From a virus: DNA of 35,756 nt. Both the position numbers and the translations under genes were made by a program. The stretch's first letter is position 1. Each line of letters begins with the position of its first letter. The stretch is taken from positions 1 through 35,756 of the IMG/VR virus record IMGVR_UViG_3300024433_000024. One strand, given 5' to 3'. Below, piece after piece: positions 22,127 through 29,225 of the stretch. The notes beneath the pieces are model-generated. The model did not search any database, was not told the DNA's origin, and saw nothing but the letters and a program-made list of their open reading frames with translations.

Positions 22127-22851
22127 CGAGCGTACTTTCCTCGAAAAAGGAACTGGCGACCTGACGGCCAGACGGCCTCGGTGTCCAGGTCTACGAACTC
22201 GCCCGCTGGCTCGATTGCGCCGCCTTCTTCGACGATGCCCATATATTGGTTGTAGAGCGCGAAGAACTCTTGCGCCCTGGCTGCGAAATCCGTGGATTTG
22301 GATGATTGCGCCGCGCTGTCGGCGGCGATGGTCGAATCCTTGGATTGCGCGAACTTTGTGGCGATCTCCAGGCAACACAAGCCCGCCGCCCAATGGCAGA
22401 TCGCGTAAAAGTCGCCGGTGGGCGTCGTCGTCACTTCCGGATCGCCACTCCATTTGTAGGACAAAGTGTACGTGATACGCATCGCCTCGCTCGCCACTGG
22501 AGCGTGACTGGGCAACCACAGATAGCGCGTATCGCTGGCCCAGTAATCGTCTTGCCAGTCCTCCGGGTCGAGGTAGATCGGCGTTTCGTCGTCGGCGATA
22601 GTGGCCGCCGGATACTCGATCTTTGTGATGCGGCTAAACCCTTCCACCCATCCCGATAGTTCCGAGGCGATGCCATAGTATTTGCCCCCGTCGCCGGTCA
22701 CGTCGTCGACCTGGGCGTCCGGTTTATCCTTGCTATACTTTTCTACAGCCGCTTTGACCGCCGCGTCCACCGATGCCGAAGCAAAGATGTCAGCATCGGA
22801 CGTGAGAAGGATGCCCACTTGGGTGTTAAACGTGGTGAGCGCCGTCGACAT
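22123..22851 (-). CDS. Head-tail connector / head-completion protein
   Basis: 242 residues, ATG at 22851. An N-terminal helical part (ADIFASASVDAAVKAAVEKYSKDKPDAQ) starts like the gp6/gp15-type connectors, followed by beta strands with Trp and Tyr residues, then a helical C-terminus (FYAICHWAAGLCCLEIATKFAQSKDSTIAADSAAQSSKSTDFAARAQEFFALY). The latter is a pattern I associate with phage DUF4054 or gp6-like connectors. Position before the gp10-like gene agrees. Confidence 0.6.
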   Translation of the reverse strand: MSTALTTFNTQVGILLTSDADIFASASVDAAVKAAVEKYSKDKPDAQVDDVTGDGGKYYGIASELSGWVEGFSRITKIEYPAATIADDETPIYLDPEDWQDDYWASDTRYLWLPSHAPVASEAMRITYTLSYKWSGDPEVTTTPTGDFYAICHWAAGLCCLEIATKFAQSKDSTIAADSAAQSSKSTDFAARAQEFFALYNQYMGIVEEGGAIEPAGEFVDLDTEAVWPSGRQFLFRGKYAR

Positions 22852-22859
22852 AGTTCACC

Positions 22860-23135
22860 TCAGATAAAAGCAACTTGCACATTTGGTGTCGTGCCAGTGA
22901 TGGTAGCATAAATACCTTTCGCACACACAATCGGGTGCGCCGGGCAAAAGCTATCACTCAGGTTCGCCGCGACGCCGAGTTTGGCCACTACCGTGCCGCT
23001 GCCCTCCGTATTGTCATAGATCGTCACCGTCGCCGCGTCCGCAGCCCCACAAATATTGACGGCGACCAGCGCGCCACTCGATGCCTTGACCGAACCGCTT
23101 GCAGTGAGTGCCTTGTGTCCAACTGACGCAAACAT
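22860..23135 (-). CDS. Small beta-rich head protein
   Basis: 91 residues. Mostly beta strand with Ala, Val and Gly (GHKALTASGSVKASSGALVAVNICGAADAATVTIYDNTEGSGTVVAKLG). The layout resembles small phage proteins encoded between decoration and connector genes, perhaps a capsid accessory or decoration protein. Its start directly follows the stop of the E3-binding-like gene. No family is assigned. Confidence 0.6.
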   Translation of the reverse strand: MFASVGHKALTASGSVKASSGALVAVNICGAADAATVTIYDNTEGSGTVVAKLGVAANLSDSFCPAHPIVCAKGIYATITGTTPNVQVAFI

Positions 23136-23567
23136 CTATAGCACCTCCTCTTCCGGCGTTGGCTCTTCCGGCGTTGGCTCTTCCGGCGTTGGCTCTTCCG
23201 GCGTTGGCTCTTCCGGCGTTGGCTCTTCCGGCGTTGGCTCTTCCGGCGTTTCCGGTTCGACAATTTTCTTTATATCCAAAACCGTGATTCGCCCGTCTTT
23301 GCCCGTACCGGTGATGGTCGTCAGATCGATGTCGTGAACTTGTGCCAACTTGAACGCTGCCAGCGTGTACTTGAAATCGCCCTGGTCGATAGCTATTTCC
23401 TTCGGCTTCGATAACTCTGAAAGCGGCACGGTATACTTGTAACCGGCAACCATCACGATCACGATACGATCACCGTAAACTCGGTAGGATAGCCAGCCTC
23501 CACGCACATCCTTGTCTTGCCGTTGGAGCAGGGCGAGCGCATTGCGCAAAATTTCTCGTTCGTCCAT
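23136..23567 (-). CDS. Head-region protein with E3-binding-like domain and PTPEE repeat tail
   Basis: 143 residues. Residues 1-65 are unknown. Residues about 70-103 (LAQVHDIDLTTITGTGKDGRITVLDIKKIVE) match the peripheral subunit-binding (E3-binding) motif of 2-oxoacid dehydrogenase E2 proteins, with its hallmark Asp-Leu...Gly-Thr-Gly...Asp-Gly-Arg-Ile and Asp-Ile/Val. The remainder is a tandem P-T-P-E-E repeat ending EEEVL. Such small helical domains (E3-binding, HeH/SAP-like) also occur in phage structural proteins as docking modules, with acidic Pro-rich tails as flexible linkers. A role in linking head parts or binding a host factor is inferred. Confidence 0.65.
   Translation of the reverse strand: MDEREILRNALALLQRQDKDVRGGWLSYRVYGDRIVIVMVAGYKYTVPLSELSKPKEIAIDQGDFKYTLAAFKLAQVHDIDLTTITGTGKDGRITVLDIKKIVEPETPEEPTPEEPTPEEPTPEEPTPEEPTPEEPTPEEEVL
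23149..23250. repeat. 15-bp tandem repeat (about 7 copies) encoding P-T-P-E-E
   Basis: The unit CTCTTCCGGCGTTGG is repeated with almost no variation, including at third codon positions. That indicates recent slippage expansion rather than selection for the peptide alone. Copy number is expected to vary between isolates. Confidence 0.9.
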
Positions 23568-23570
23568 CGA

Positions 23571-24584
23571 TCATCCCTCCCCTACCGACCAGACAGCCAG
23601 AACCATCGGATCGTCGGCCCGGGTCCCACTCTGCGTGATCGTAAGCGTACAAATGGTATCTTTGGCCACATAGTCGGGGGCCGTCGTCGGTTCCAGCCAG
23701 TTCGGATCGCCGCTATCGCCGATCTGCGCCGCCGCAGCCACTGCCCCGCCCGCAACCGTTAACGTAGTCGCGTTCGAGTTGCTGCCAGACGCCTTGCTGC
23801 CCAGGTATTGCACAGGAAACGGGAACTCTTTTACCCAGGCCGCCGTGGTCGCGTCGCCGGTCTGCATGAGGGTCGTCACGATCACCCTATCGGCCAGTCC
23901 CTTAAAGTTCGCGCCTCCCTCGCCCACAGCGAAAAAGGCCAGGATACACGGATCATCGCCGCGCGTGCTGCCCTGGGTGATAGTGAACGTGTAAGCCGTA
24001 TCGGGATCGGCGTAATCTGGTGTGCTATCCGGCGTGATCCATTCCGGATCGCCGCTGTCGCCGATAGCCGCCGCTGCCACCGCTGCCCCACCGGCCACGG
24101 TGATGGTCGTGTCGTTGGCATTGCTGCCGGACGCCTTGAGACCCAACAACTGCGTGGGAAAGGGAAATTCTACCACCCACGCGCCGTCCGTGGCGTCGCC
24201 GGTCTGGTGCAAACACACACATATCAAGTTCTCGCCCAAGCCGACAAAGTTAGATCCGCCCTCGCCGACCAGGAAAAACAGTATGGCCAGCGGATCGTCG
24301 CCTGGCGTGTCGCCCTGGGTGAACGTGACGGTGTAGACCGTGTCGGCAGCGGCATAATCCGGCGTAGAATCCGGCTGCGTGTACGTTGGGTCACCGCCCA
24401 GGCCAAAGGTGGCCGCTGCGAGGGTCGCCCCACCGGCGACGGCGATGGTACTGTTCTTGTCCGCGTTGCTCACACAGTGTTTGATGCCCAGCAATTGAGT
24501 AGGGAATGGAAATTCCAACACCCAATCCGCCGTCGTACAATTTCCTGTCTGTGAGAGCGTCACGGCTATGATTCGTTCGTTCAT
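23571..24584 (-). CDS. Internally triplicated head (decoration-like) protein
   Basis: 337 residues made of three tandem units of about 113 residues, starting near 1, 117 and 230. Each contains the marks V-T-L-x-Q-T-G, W-V-x-E-F-P-F-P, an A-G-G-A-x-x-A-A-A stretch, G-D-P-x-W/Y, a P-D-Y-A/V-x-x-D-T segment and T-Q-G/S-x-T-x-x-D-D-P, ending V-G-E-G. The ATG overlaps the stop of the CHAT-like gene. Position after the capsid gene and before the connectors suggests a capsid decoration or head-fibre protein. Three covalently joined domains could replace a homotrimer. Function is inferred only. Confidence 0.6.
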   Translation of the reverse strand: MNERIIAVTLSQTGNCTTADWVLEFPFPTQLLGIKHCVSNADKNSTIAVAGGATLAAATFGLGGDPTYTQPDSTPDYAAADTVYTVTFTQGDTPGDDPLAILFFLVGEGGSNFVGLGENLICVCLHQTGDATDGAWVVEFPFPTQLLGLKASGSNANDTTITVAGGAAVAAAAIGDSGDPEWITPDSTPDYADPDTAYTFTITQGSTRGDDPCILAFFAVGEGGANFKGLADRVIVTTLMQTGDATTAAWVKEFPFPVQYLGSKASGSNSNATTLTVAGGAVAAAAQIGDSGDPNWLEPTTAPDYVAKDTICTLTITQSGTRADDPMVLAVWSVGEG

Positions 24585-25120
24585 GTGATCATCTCCTTAT
24601 CGAGAACGTGAAAGCCCAGCGCGTCGCGGTCGGACGCGCGCCAGGCAGTTGTTACGAGCCGCGCCTTTGCCACTGTCAATGCCCGCCTGGCGGACAGACC
24701 CAGTTTGAGCACTCGGATGATCCAGCGCACCATCAAGTCGGTGCCCAGAACACGGTTGCTCGCCGCATAATTCTTGCCATAACCGGCGATGACTATGCTG
24801 GCCCTCGATCTGTAGAACTCTCGCGCCATTTCCGTCTCCGCGCCGTAGCAGTTTGCTACCACCACGATTGCGCCGGTCAGGTCGGCTTGCGCAATCTGGC
24901 CTCGCGTGAGAGCGGGCGAGATTCTTCCATCTTGATCCTCGCCAAACCACAGATCGCCGCCAGGTATCCCGTGTAACCGGAAGTAGAGCAAGTCATATCC
25001 TTCCATCCACGACGGTTGAAACGTTTCGACCGTGACCGGTGGTGACGTGATCGGTGTTACTCCGGTCGCCCGTCTTACGCTGTTACAGGCAGACACGACG
25101 CAATAGGCAAAAACGTTCAC
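24581..25120 (-). CDS. CHAT/caspase-like putative cysteine peptidase
   Basis: 179 residues from GTG 25120, overlapping the upstream stop (TAGTG) with GGAG nearby; a TTG at 25150 is a longer alternative. The pattern is that of a compact caspase-hemoglobinase/CHAT fold: strand plus His50 (YDLLYFRLHGIPGG), then LTRGQIAQADL, then strand plus Cys91 (GAIVVVANCYGAET), then a helix and strand (ASIVIAGYGKNYAAS). His and Cys are spaced as the catalytic dyad of that clan. Its target is unknown. It is tightly coupled to the membrane-anchored protein upstream and the triplicated protein downstream. It could be a virion maturation peptidase or a host-directed effector. Confidence 0.6.
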   Translation of the reverse strand: MNVFAYCVVSACNSVRRATGVTPITSPPVTVETFQPSWMEGYDLLYFRLHGIPGGDLWFGEDQDGRISPALTRGQIAQADLTGAIVVVANCYGAETEMAREFYRSRASIVIAGYGKNYAASNRVLGTDLMVRWIIRVLKLGLSARRALTVAKARLVTTAWRASDRDALGFHVLDKEMIT

Positions 25121-25782
25121 TAATTGTCGCTCCGTGAAACCTCGAGCCAATTCGTACCGTCAAACCATAGTACAAGTACATCATATTGACCTCCAGCCCA
25201 CGCTGCGCTGAGTTTAGTGGTACCACTATCCGCCAGATTGATCGTGTTACTGGACTCATTTGTCAATAACAAAAAATCACCAGCAGTTGCTCCACCTGTG
25301 GCAATAGTCGGCGTTACTTCAGTAGTTGCCGTGATGACCTGACATGTGCCGGTAGGTGTAAACGAAGTTGTATTTGCCACTTGAATGCTGCTTTGTGCTC
25401 CTACCCGTAAATCATCCGCAATCACAGCATCGCCATCGGAAAGTGTCATTCCACCAGCGGTGACCGTCACTCCGCCGGCGGTGATCGTTGCCCCACCCGA
25501 AGTCACCGTCAATCCTCCGGAAACAATGCGCAACCCACCACCATCGTCCACGTAGACGACGGGTGTGGTCGCATCCTGCAATTCCCAGATACGTCCAGTC
25601 CCATCCTGGTTAGCGACGAAAACGGGCGTTGCCGTTCCTCCGGTATCCGACAAGTGCAAACTGCTCAGATTGGTGACGCCCATCTCCTGGATGTCTGCGC
25701 CTGCGCTGGTCAACGCAACAATCGAAACGATCAACGCGAGCACGATGCCCCCGGATAGGCCGATTTTCCATTTTTTATCCAT
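25120..25782 (-). CDS. Membrane-anchored (or secreted) beta-repeat protein
   Basis: 220 residues, ATG at 25782 after TGGAGG. The N-terminus MDKKWKIGLSGGIVLALIVSIVALTSAGA is a signal peptide or signal anchor. A repeat region (about 83-118: GGLTVTSGG, ATITAGG, VTVTAGG, MTLSDGD) forms likely short beta-solenoid coils. The C-terminal beta domain (LLLTNESSNTINLADSG to WFDGTNWLEVSRSDN) resembles a domain seen in head-fibre and tail-fibre proteins. A signal anchor is unusual among virion genes; it may be a lysogenic conversion surface protein. It is the first gene after the capsid terminator. Confidence 0.6.
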   Translation of the reverse strand: MDKKWKIGLSGGIVLALIVSIVALTSAGADIQEMGVTNLSSLHLSDTGGTATPVFVANQDGTGRIWELQDATTPVVYVDDGGGLRIVSGGLTVTSGGATITAGGVTVTAGGMTLSDGDAVIADDLRVGAQSSIQVANTTSFTPTGTCQVITATTEVTPTIATGGATAGDFLLLTNESSNTINLADSGTTKLSAAWAGGQYDVLVLWFDGTNWLEVSRSDN

Positions 25783-25802
25783 CTTACCTCCAGGTAAAAA
25801 GA

Positions 25803-25823
25803 GGGCGGACGGTTAGCCCGCCC
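25803..25823 (-). terminator. Terminator after the major capsid gene
   Basis: On the minus strand the stem GGGCGG...CCGCCC with a nine-base loop is followed by TCTTTTT. Genes further left in the structural operon need read-through, antitermination or a promoter; no clear promoter is seen in the short gap. Confidence 0.8.
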
Positions 25824-25842
25824 ATCAAATTCTGCTCTAGTT

Positions 25843-28311
25843 CTAGCTTACATTGTTCTTGTGGAGAGGACGGAAGTCGCTCACCGGCGCACAGTCATAG
25901 GTCGAACTGTAACGGTAGGTCAGCATCCGCACCTTGTAGCGCAGTGTGTCGTTGGTGAACATTGCGCCCCGCGTCTCGTTGTCGGACGTGTACAGCTCGG
26001 GCACACGGTTTCCACGGTAGAACAAAAGCCAGATCGCTGGAAAGCGTTCCTTATTACCGACGATGGCCCAGTTGTCGACATCCGTCCAATCGGGAACGAC
26101 GACTACCTCGAACGTCTGATAGTACGGGTTGGGATCGTTGTTTGCCGATCCGGGAATGTCTTCCGAATTGCGAATCTGCAATGCTTGCGCCCGCAGATCG
26201 ACCGGCACGAGCAAAAACTTGGGTTCGACGAGCAGTTTCGCTCCCGTACCCTGGTCGCCTGCCTGTTGTTTCATCAGGGCCGTCGCCGCCGCATCGAATG
26301 AAGTGTAGCTCAGAGCCGCCGTCAACAGGTTAGCGTGTCCACCGCTGGTCGTCGTTGCCGTGGCGTTGAACAGATTGCCCGGCGAACCGACCAGAAGTGG
26401 CCCGGCGTGAGTGTTGACGGTGAACACACCGCCAACGAGAGCCGAGAGGGTGTTGTACCAGGAGTCGGCCAGGAGCTGGGGGATCGCCCGCACCTTATTC
26501 ACCTTGTCGCGCAAGAGGGTTTCCATGGTGATGCCCACGTAATTCCCTTTTTTCACGAACGCGGCCGTCTCCTCTTCGTCCACCCACGATAGTTCGGTGT
26601 AAGCGTGTCCTTCGTCTACGACCGATAGAATTCCCAGGCCAAACACGCGAACGAGCGTCGCCGCGTCTATGGTATCCACCTCCTCGGTGCGCACGAGGGG
26701 ATCCCACCACTGGTGACGCGCTTGAAAGTCGGCAGCCAGGATGACGTTGACGGCGTTTTTGACGATGCTGGACATCGTACTGGTCGTCGCTGCCTCGTAA
26801 AAGCGGCTGTTCTGAGCGAACGGATCGCCAAAGGCATTGTAGACCCATTCCGAGAGCCGCCGCGTCGTGCCGCGCACCCGTCCGCCCTTAGTCCACGCCT
26901 TGTACGATTCAGGCAATCGTTCCTGTACATAATCGTCTTTGATGGATTCCAACGAGCGATAGAGGGAGTTGCCCGCTACCAGGCGCAGAAACTCTACGGC
27001 GCGCCAGTCGCTCTCGTCCATTCCGACGCTGATCGGCGCAGACGGCCCCGCGCCCTGGATACGGCCACTGCCATCCCTGGCCGCAACCACAGTTTTGACG
27101 TTTTCGATCATACGCTTCGACTCCTCGAGATCGAACGTTTTGCCAGCAAACGCCTGTTCGACGACCTGGCGTGCATCGGCTGCCAGCTTAGCCGCGTCCA
27201 ACTGGTCGCGCAATGCGATCTTGCACTCCAACCGGCGCACCGCTTCCAATGCCGACGGCTCTTCTTCCGCTACGATCTCATCGGCGGCCACCTGCGCGGC
27301 GTGAGCCGCTGCCTGGGCCACGTCGGCCGGACTGGCTTCGGGCGGTGCATCCTCGGCTGCTTCTTCCGCCGCCGCGACCACCTCCTCTATCGCCTCTTCC
27401 GGTTCGACCTGCTCTTGTCCTTGATTCGCTGCGAGGGCTTCCTTGATCAAGGCACGAATTTCGTTGATCATTTCTTCGGTCAGTGCCATTTTAGCCTCCT
27501 GTTGTGTTGCGGCAATGAGACGGTTAAAGCCCCCGCCTGCCGCTGGGTCCGTTACCAAATCGACTGAAAAAATCTTTTTGAATCCCGAAATGACCGGTTG
27601 GCGTTTGCCCTCGATGGTCGCCTCCCGGCCTTTCGGTATCGTATCGATGGACAACCCGATGGTGTCCAGGATATCCACGTCGTGTGCATCTTTGAGCTTA
27701 CCCGCCAGGACACGGTCGGAAACTTTCAAAATGCCCCGCAGTTTGCGTTTACTGCCATCCCAGCGCGGTTGTACGATTGCGCCGAGCCATTCCGTGCGCA
27801 CGGAGCGCATCCCGGCCCGTTGCTCAAACTCAGCATCGGTCAAATGATTGTCGTAAACTTTTATACCGTCCCATTGTGGGACAGAATCGCGCAATCCTTC
27901 ACAAAGGTAAAACCGCCCATTTTTGCTCCTGATATACTCCTGACCGTCTACCATCACGATGTCGGCGGGCGTCTCGGCTCCGATGATGGTCACATCCCAT
28001 TCACGGCCCTGGAAATCCGGCCCACGTGGACGGATCGTAGCTTCCAGGTATTCTATCCGGCGTTGGGATTCGCCGTCCTTGGCTTTGATCGCCCCACAAA
28101 TCTTTTCGGCGCGCTCTTGCGAGTATCCACGCTTCTTTTGATCGGCGATACATTGATCCCAGGAATAGTCTTCTTCCAAAGCGCGCCCCTCGACGATGCT
28201 CGTGTAACAGATAGCGATGGCAGTTTCCTTGTCGTACCCATCCGCCATTACTCGTTGGACGCATCGATCCATATCGCCGGTCTTTGTCGCCGGTACGTTT
28301 GGATATGGCAT
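25843..28311 (-). CDS. Fused prohead protease - scaffold - major capsid protein
   Basis: 822 residues. Residues 14-75 hold two Cys-motif helices (DRCVQRVMADGYDKETAIAICYTSI; DQCIADQKKRGYSQERAEKIC), common at the N-terminus of phage protease proteins. Residues about 88-265 resemble the assemblin-fold prohead protease, with candidate His156 (YDNHLTD) and Ser221 (IGLSIDTIPKG) and the typical D-L-V-T-D-P-A-A-G-G end. Residues about 275-400 are an Ala/Glu-rich scaffold-like helix. About 430-822 is the capsid domain (for example SWVDEEETAAFVKKGNYVGITMETLLRDKVNKVRAIPQLL). An internal ATG at 27489 (Met275) has AGGAGG five bases upstream, so a separate scaffold-capsid product is probable. The start at 28311 overlaps the upstream stop (TAATG). 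Confidence 0.85.
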   Translation of the reverse strand: MPYPNVPATKTGDMDRCVQRVMADGYDKETAIAICYTSIVEGRALEEDYSWDQCIADQKKRGYSQERAEKICGAIKAKDGESQRRIEYLEATIRPRGPDFQGREWDVTIIGAETPADIVMVDGQEYIRSKNGRFYLCEGLRDSVPQWDGIKVYDNHLTDAEFEQRAGMRSVRTEWLGAIVQPRWDGSKRKLRGILKVSDRVLAGKLKDAHDVDILDTIGLSIDTIPKGREATIEGKRQPVISGFKKIFSVDLVTDPAAGGGFNRLIAATQQEAKMALTEEMINEIRALIKEALAANQGQEQVEPEEAIEEVVAAAEEAAEDAPPEASPADVAQAAAHAAQVAADEIVAEEEPSALEAVRRLECKIALRDQLDAAKLAADARQVVEQAFAGKTFDLEESKRMIENVKTVVAARDGSGRIQGAGPSAPISVGMDESDWRAVEFLRLVAGNSLYRSLESIKDDYVQERLPESYKAWTKGGRVRGTTRRLSEWVYNAFGDPFAQNSRFYEAATTSTMSSIVKNAVNVILAADFQARHQWWDPLVRTEEVDTIDAATLVRVFGLGILSVVDEGHAYTELSWVDEEETAAFVKKGNYVGITMETLLRDKVNKVRAIPQLLADSWYNTLSALVGGVFTVNTHAGPLLVGSPGNLFNATATTTSGGHANLLTAALSYTSFDAAATALMKQQAGDQGTGAKLLVEPKFLLVPVDLRAQALQIRNSEDIPGSANNDPNPYYQTFEVVVVPDWTDVDNWAIVGNKERFPAIWLLFYRGNRVPELYTSDNETRGAMFTNDTLRYKVRMLTYRYSSTYDCAPVSDFRPLHKNNVS
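27489..27500 (-). promoter_or_regulatory. Internal ribosome binding site in the capsid polyprotein gene
   Basis: AGGAGG (27500-27495) lies five bases before the in-frame ATG at 27489-27487, at the boundary between protease and scaffold domains. It would give a nested protein of residues 275-822, comparable to nested protease/scaffold genes in lambda (C/Nu3). Confidence 0.75.
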
Positions 28312-29225
28312 TACGCTGCCCTCCGTTTCAGTTCCGCCGCGATTCGCCCGTCCAGGCTGCTACCCACGCGCCCAAGCGCGGGATGATGGGTAATCGATCT
28401 GCAACGGCAATTGATCGTCTCCTCAGGTGGACCATTTGGATCGCCCGGGTACATCAATTTTGCCCGTTTGGGACCGATGATAAATGGTTCATCCACCGGG
28501 ATCGGGCGATCTTTGTAAAAAATGTGCGCCTGCAAATGGGACCTGCGCGTGTGCACGTCGCCTGTTCCCAACCAGCTTTTAGTCAGGCCAGGTATGCGCC
28601 GCGCACTCTGTCGTTGCTGGCTGAACGTGCTCAGATTGAAAGTGCGTTGCATCTCGGTGCGCAGATCGGTCTCGGCGCGGGCGGCGATTCCCTCGACCGG
28701 ATCGTGCCTCTTTTTCCACACTCCGGTTCGCGCCTCGATGCCCAGGTCTTGGGTGATGAGTTTCATCGCGTCCACCGGATTCTTTTGTCCCAGGACGGCC
28801 AGCCGCACTTGCTGGTCGATCTTGGCACGTATTTCGTCCGAAATCTGTTTGATGAGCCGCGCCGAAAAATCCAACACAGTGTTGAGCTGCGCCGTGGACG
28901 GCTGAAAAAAGATGCCTCCGATGCCAATCTTTTGAAAAGGCGCCGTGACCGATTCGCCCCCGGCCTGGTAAGTCTGCTCGAACGCCGTGCGCACTTCGGT
29001 CTGTAATCGCACCTCGAACTCGCCGATCAATCGTTCCAGGCCACGTCTCATCTGGTCGAGGCGAAAAGTCTCGAACCCGCCGGCAGTCGTGATCTCTGCT
29101 GCCACCTGCGAGCGCAATTCCTTCATCATGGCCAACATCCGTTTGATGGTCGTATCCTCCAACGAGCCGTAGCGGTTGGCTATGGCGTTCAATTCGTCGA
29201 GATATTGCTGTTTAGGAGTTGGCAC
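28311..29225 (-). CDS. Mu gpF-like minor head protein (SPP1 gp7 family)
   Basis: 304 residues. Long N-terminal helices (EDTTIKRMLAMMKELRSQVAAEI...). The C-terminal domain shows the family signature: RTEMQRTFNLSTFSQQRQ, then WLGTGDVHTRRSHLQAH, then MYPGDPNGPPEETINCRCR, with conserved His and Cys residues. These proteins act in head morphogenesis and are usually next to the portal gene, as here. Its start lies 14 bases inside the end of the portal gene. Confidence 0.88.
   Translation of the reverse strand: MPTPKQQYLDELNAIANRYGSLEDTTIKRMLAMMKELRSQVAAEITTAGGFETFRLDQMRRGLERLIGEFEVRLQTEVRTAFEQTYQAGGESVTAPFQKIGIGGIFFQPSTAQLNTVLDFSARLIKQISDEIRAKIDQQVRLAVLGQKNPVDAMKLITQDLGIEARTGVWKKRHDPVEGIAARAETDLRTEMQRTFNLSTFSQQRQSARRIPGLTKSWLGTGDVHTRRSHLQAHIFYKDRPIPVDEPFIIGPKRAKLMYPGDPNGPPEETINCRCRSITHHPALGRVGSSLDGRIAAELKRRAA

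Noticed and set aside
22127-22519. Long N-terminal extension of the gp10-like gene
   Set aside because: It is the wrong frame of the connector gene; the ATG at 22126 overlaps the connector stop and begins the family-like sequence.
23149-23250. CRISPR-like array
   Set aside because: The 15-bp units are contiguous, without spacers, and encode an in-frame P-T-P-E-E repeat.
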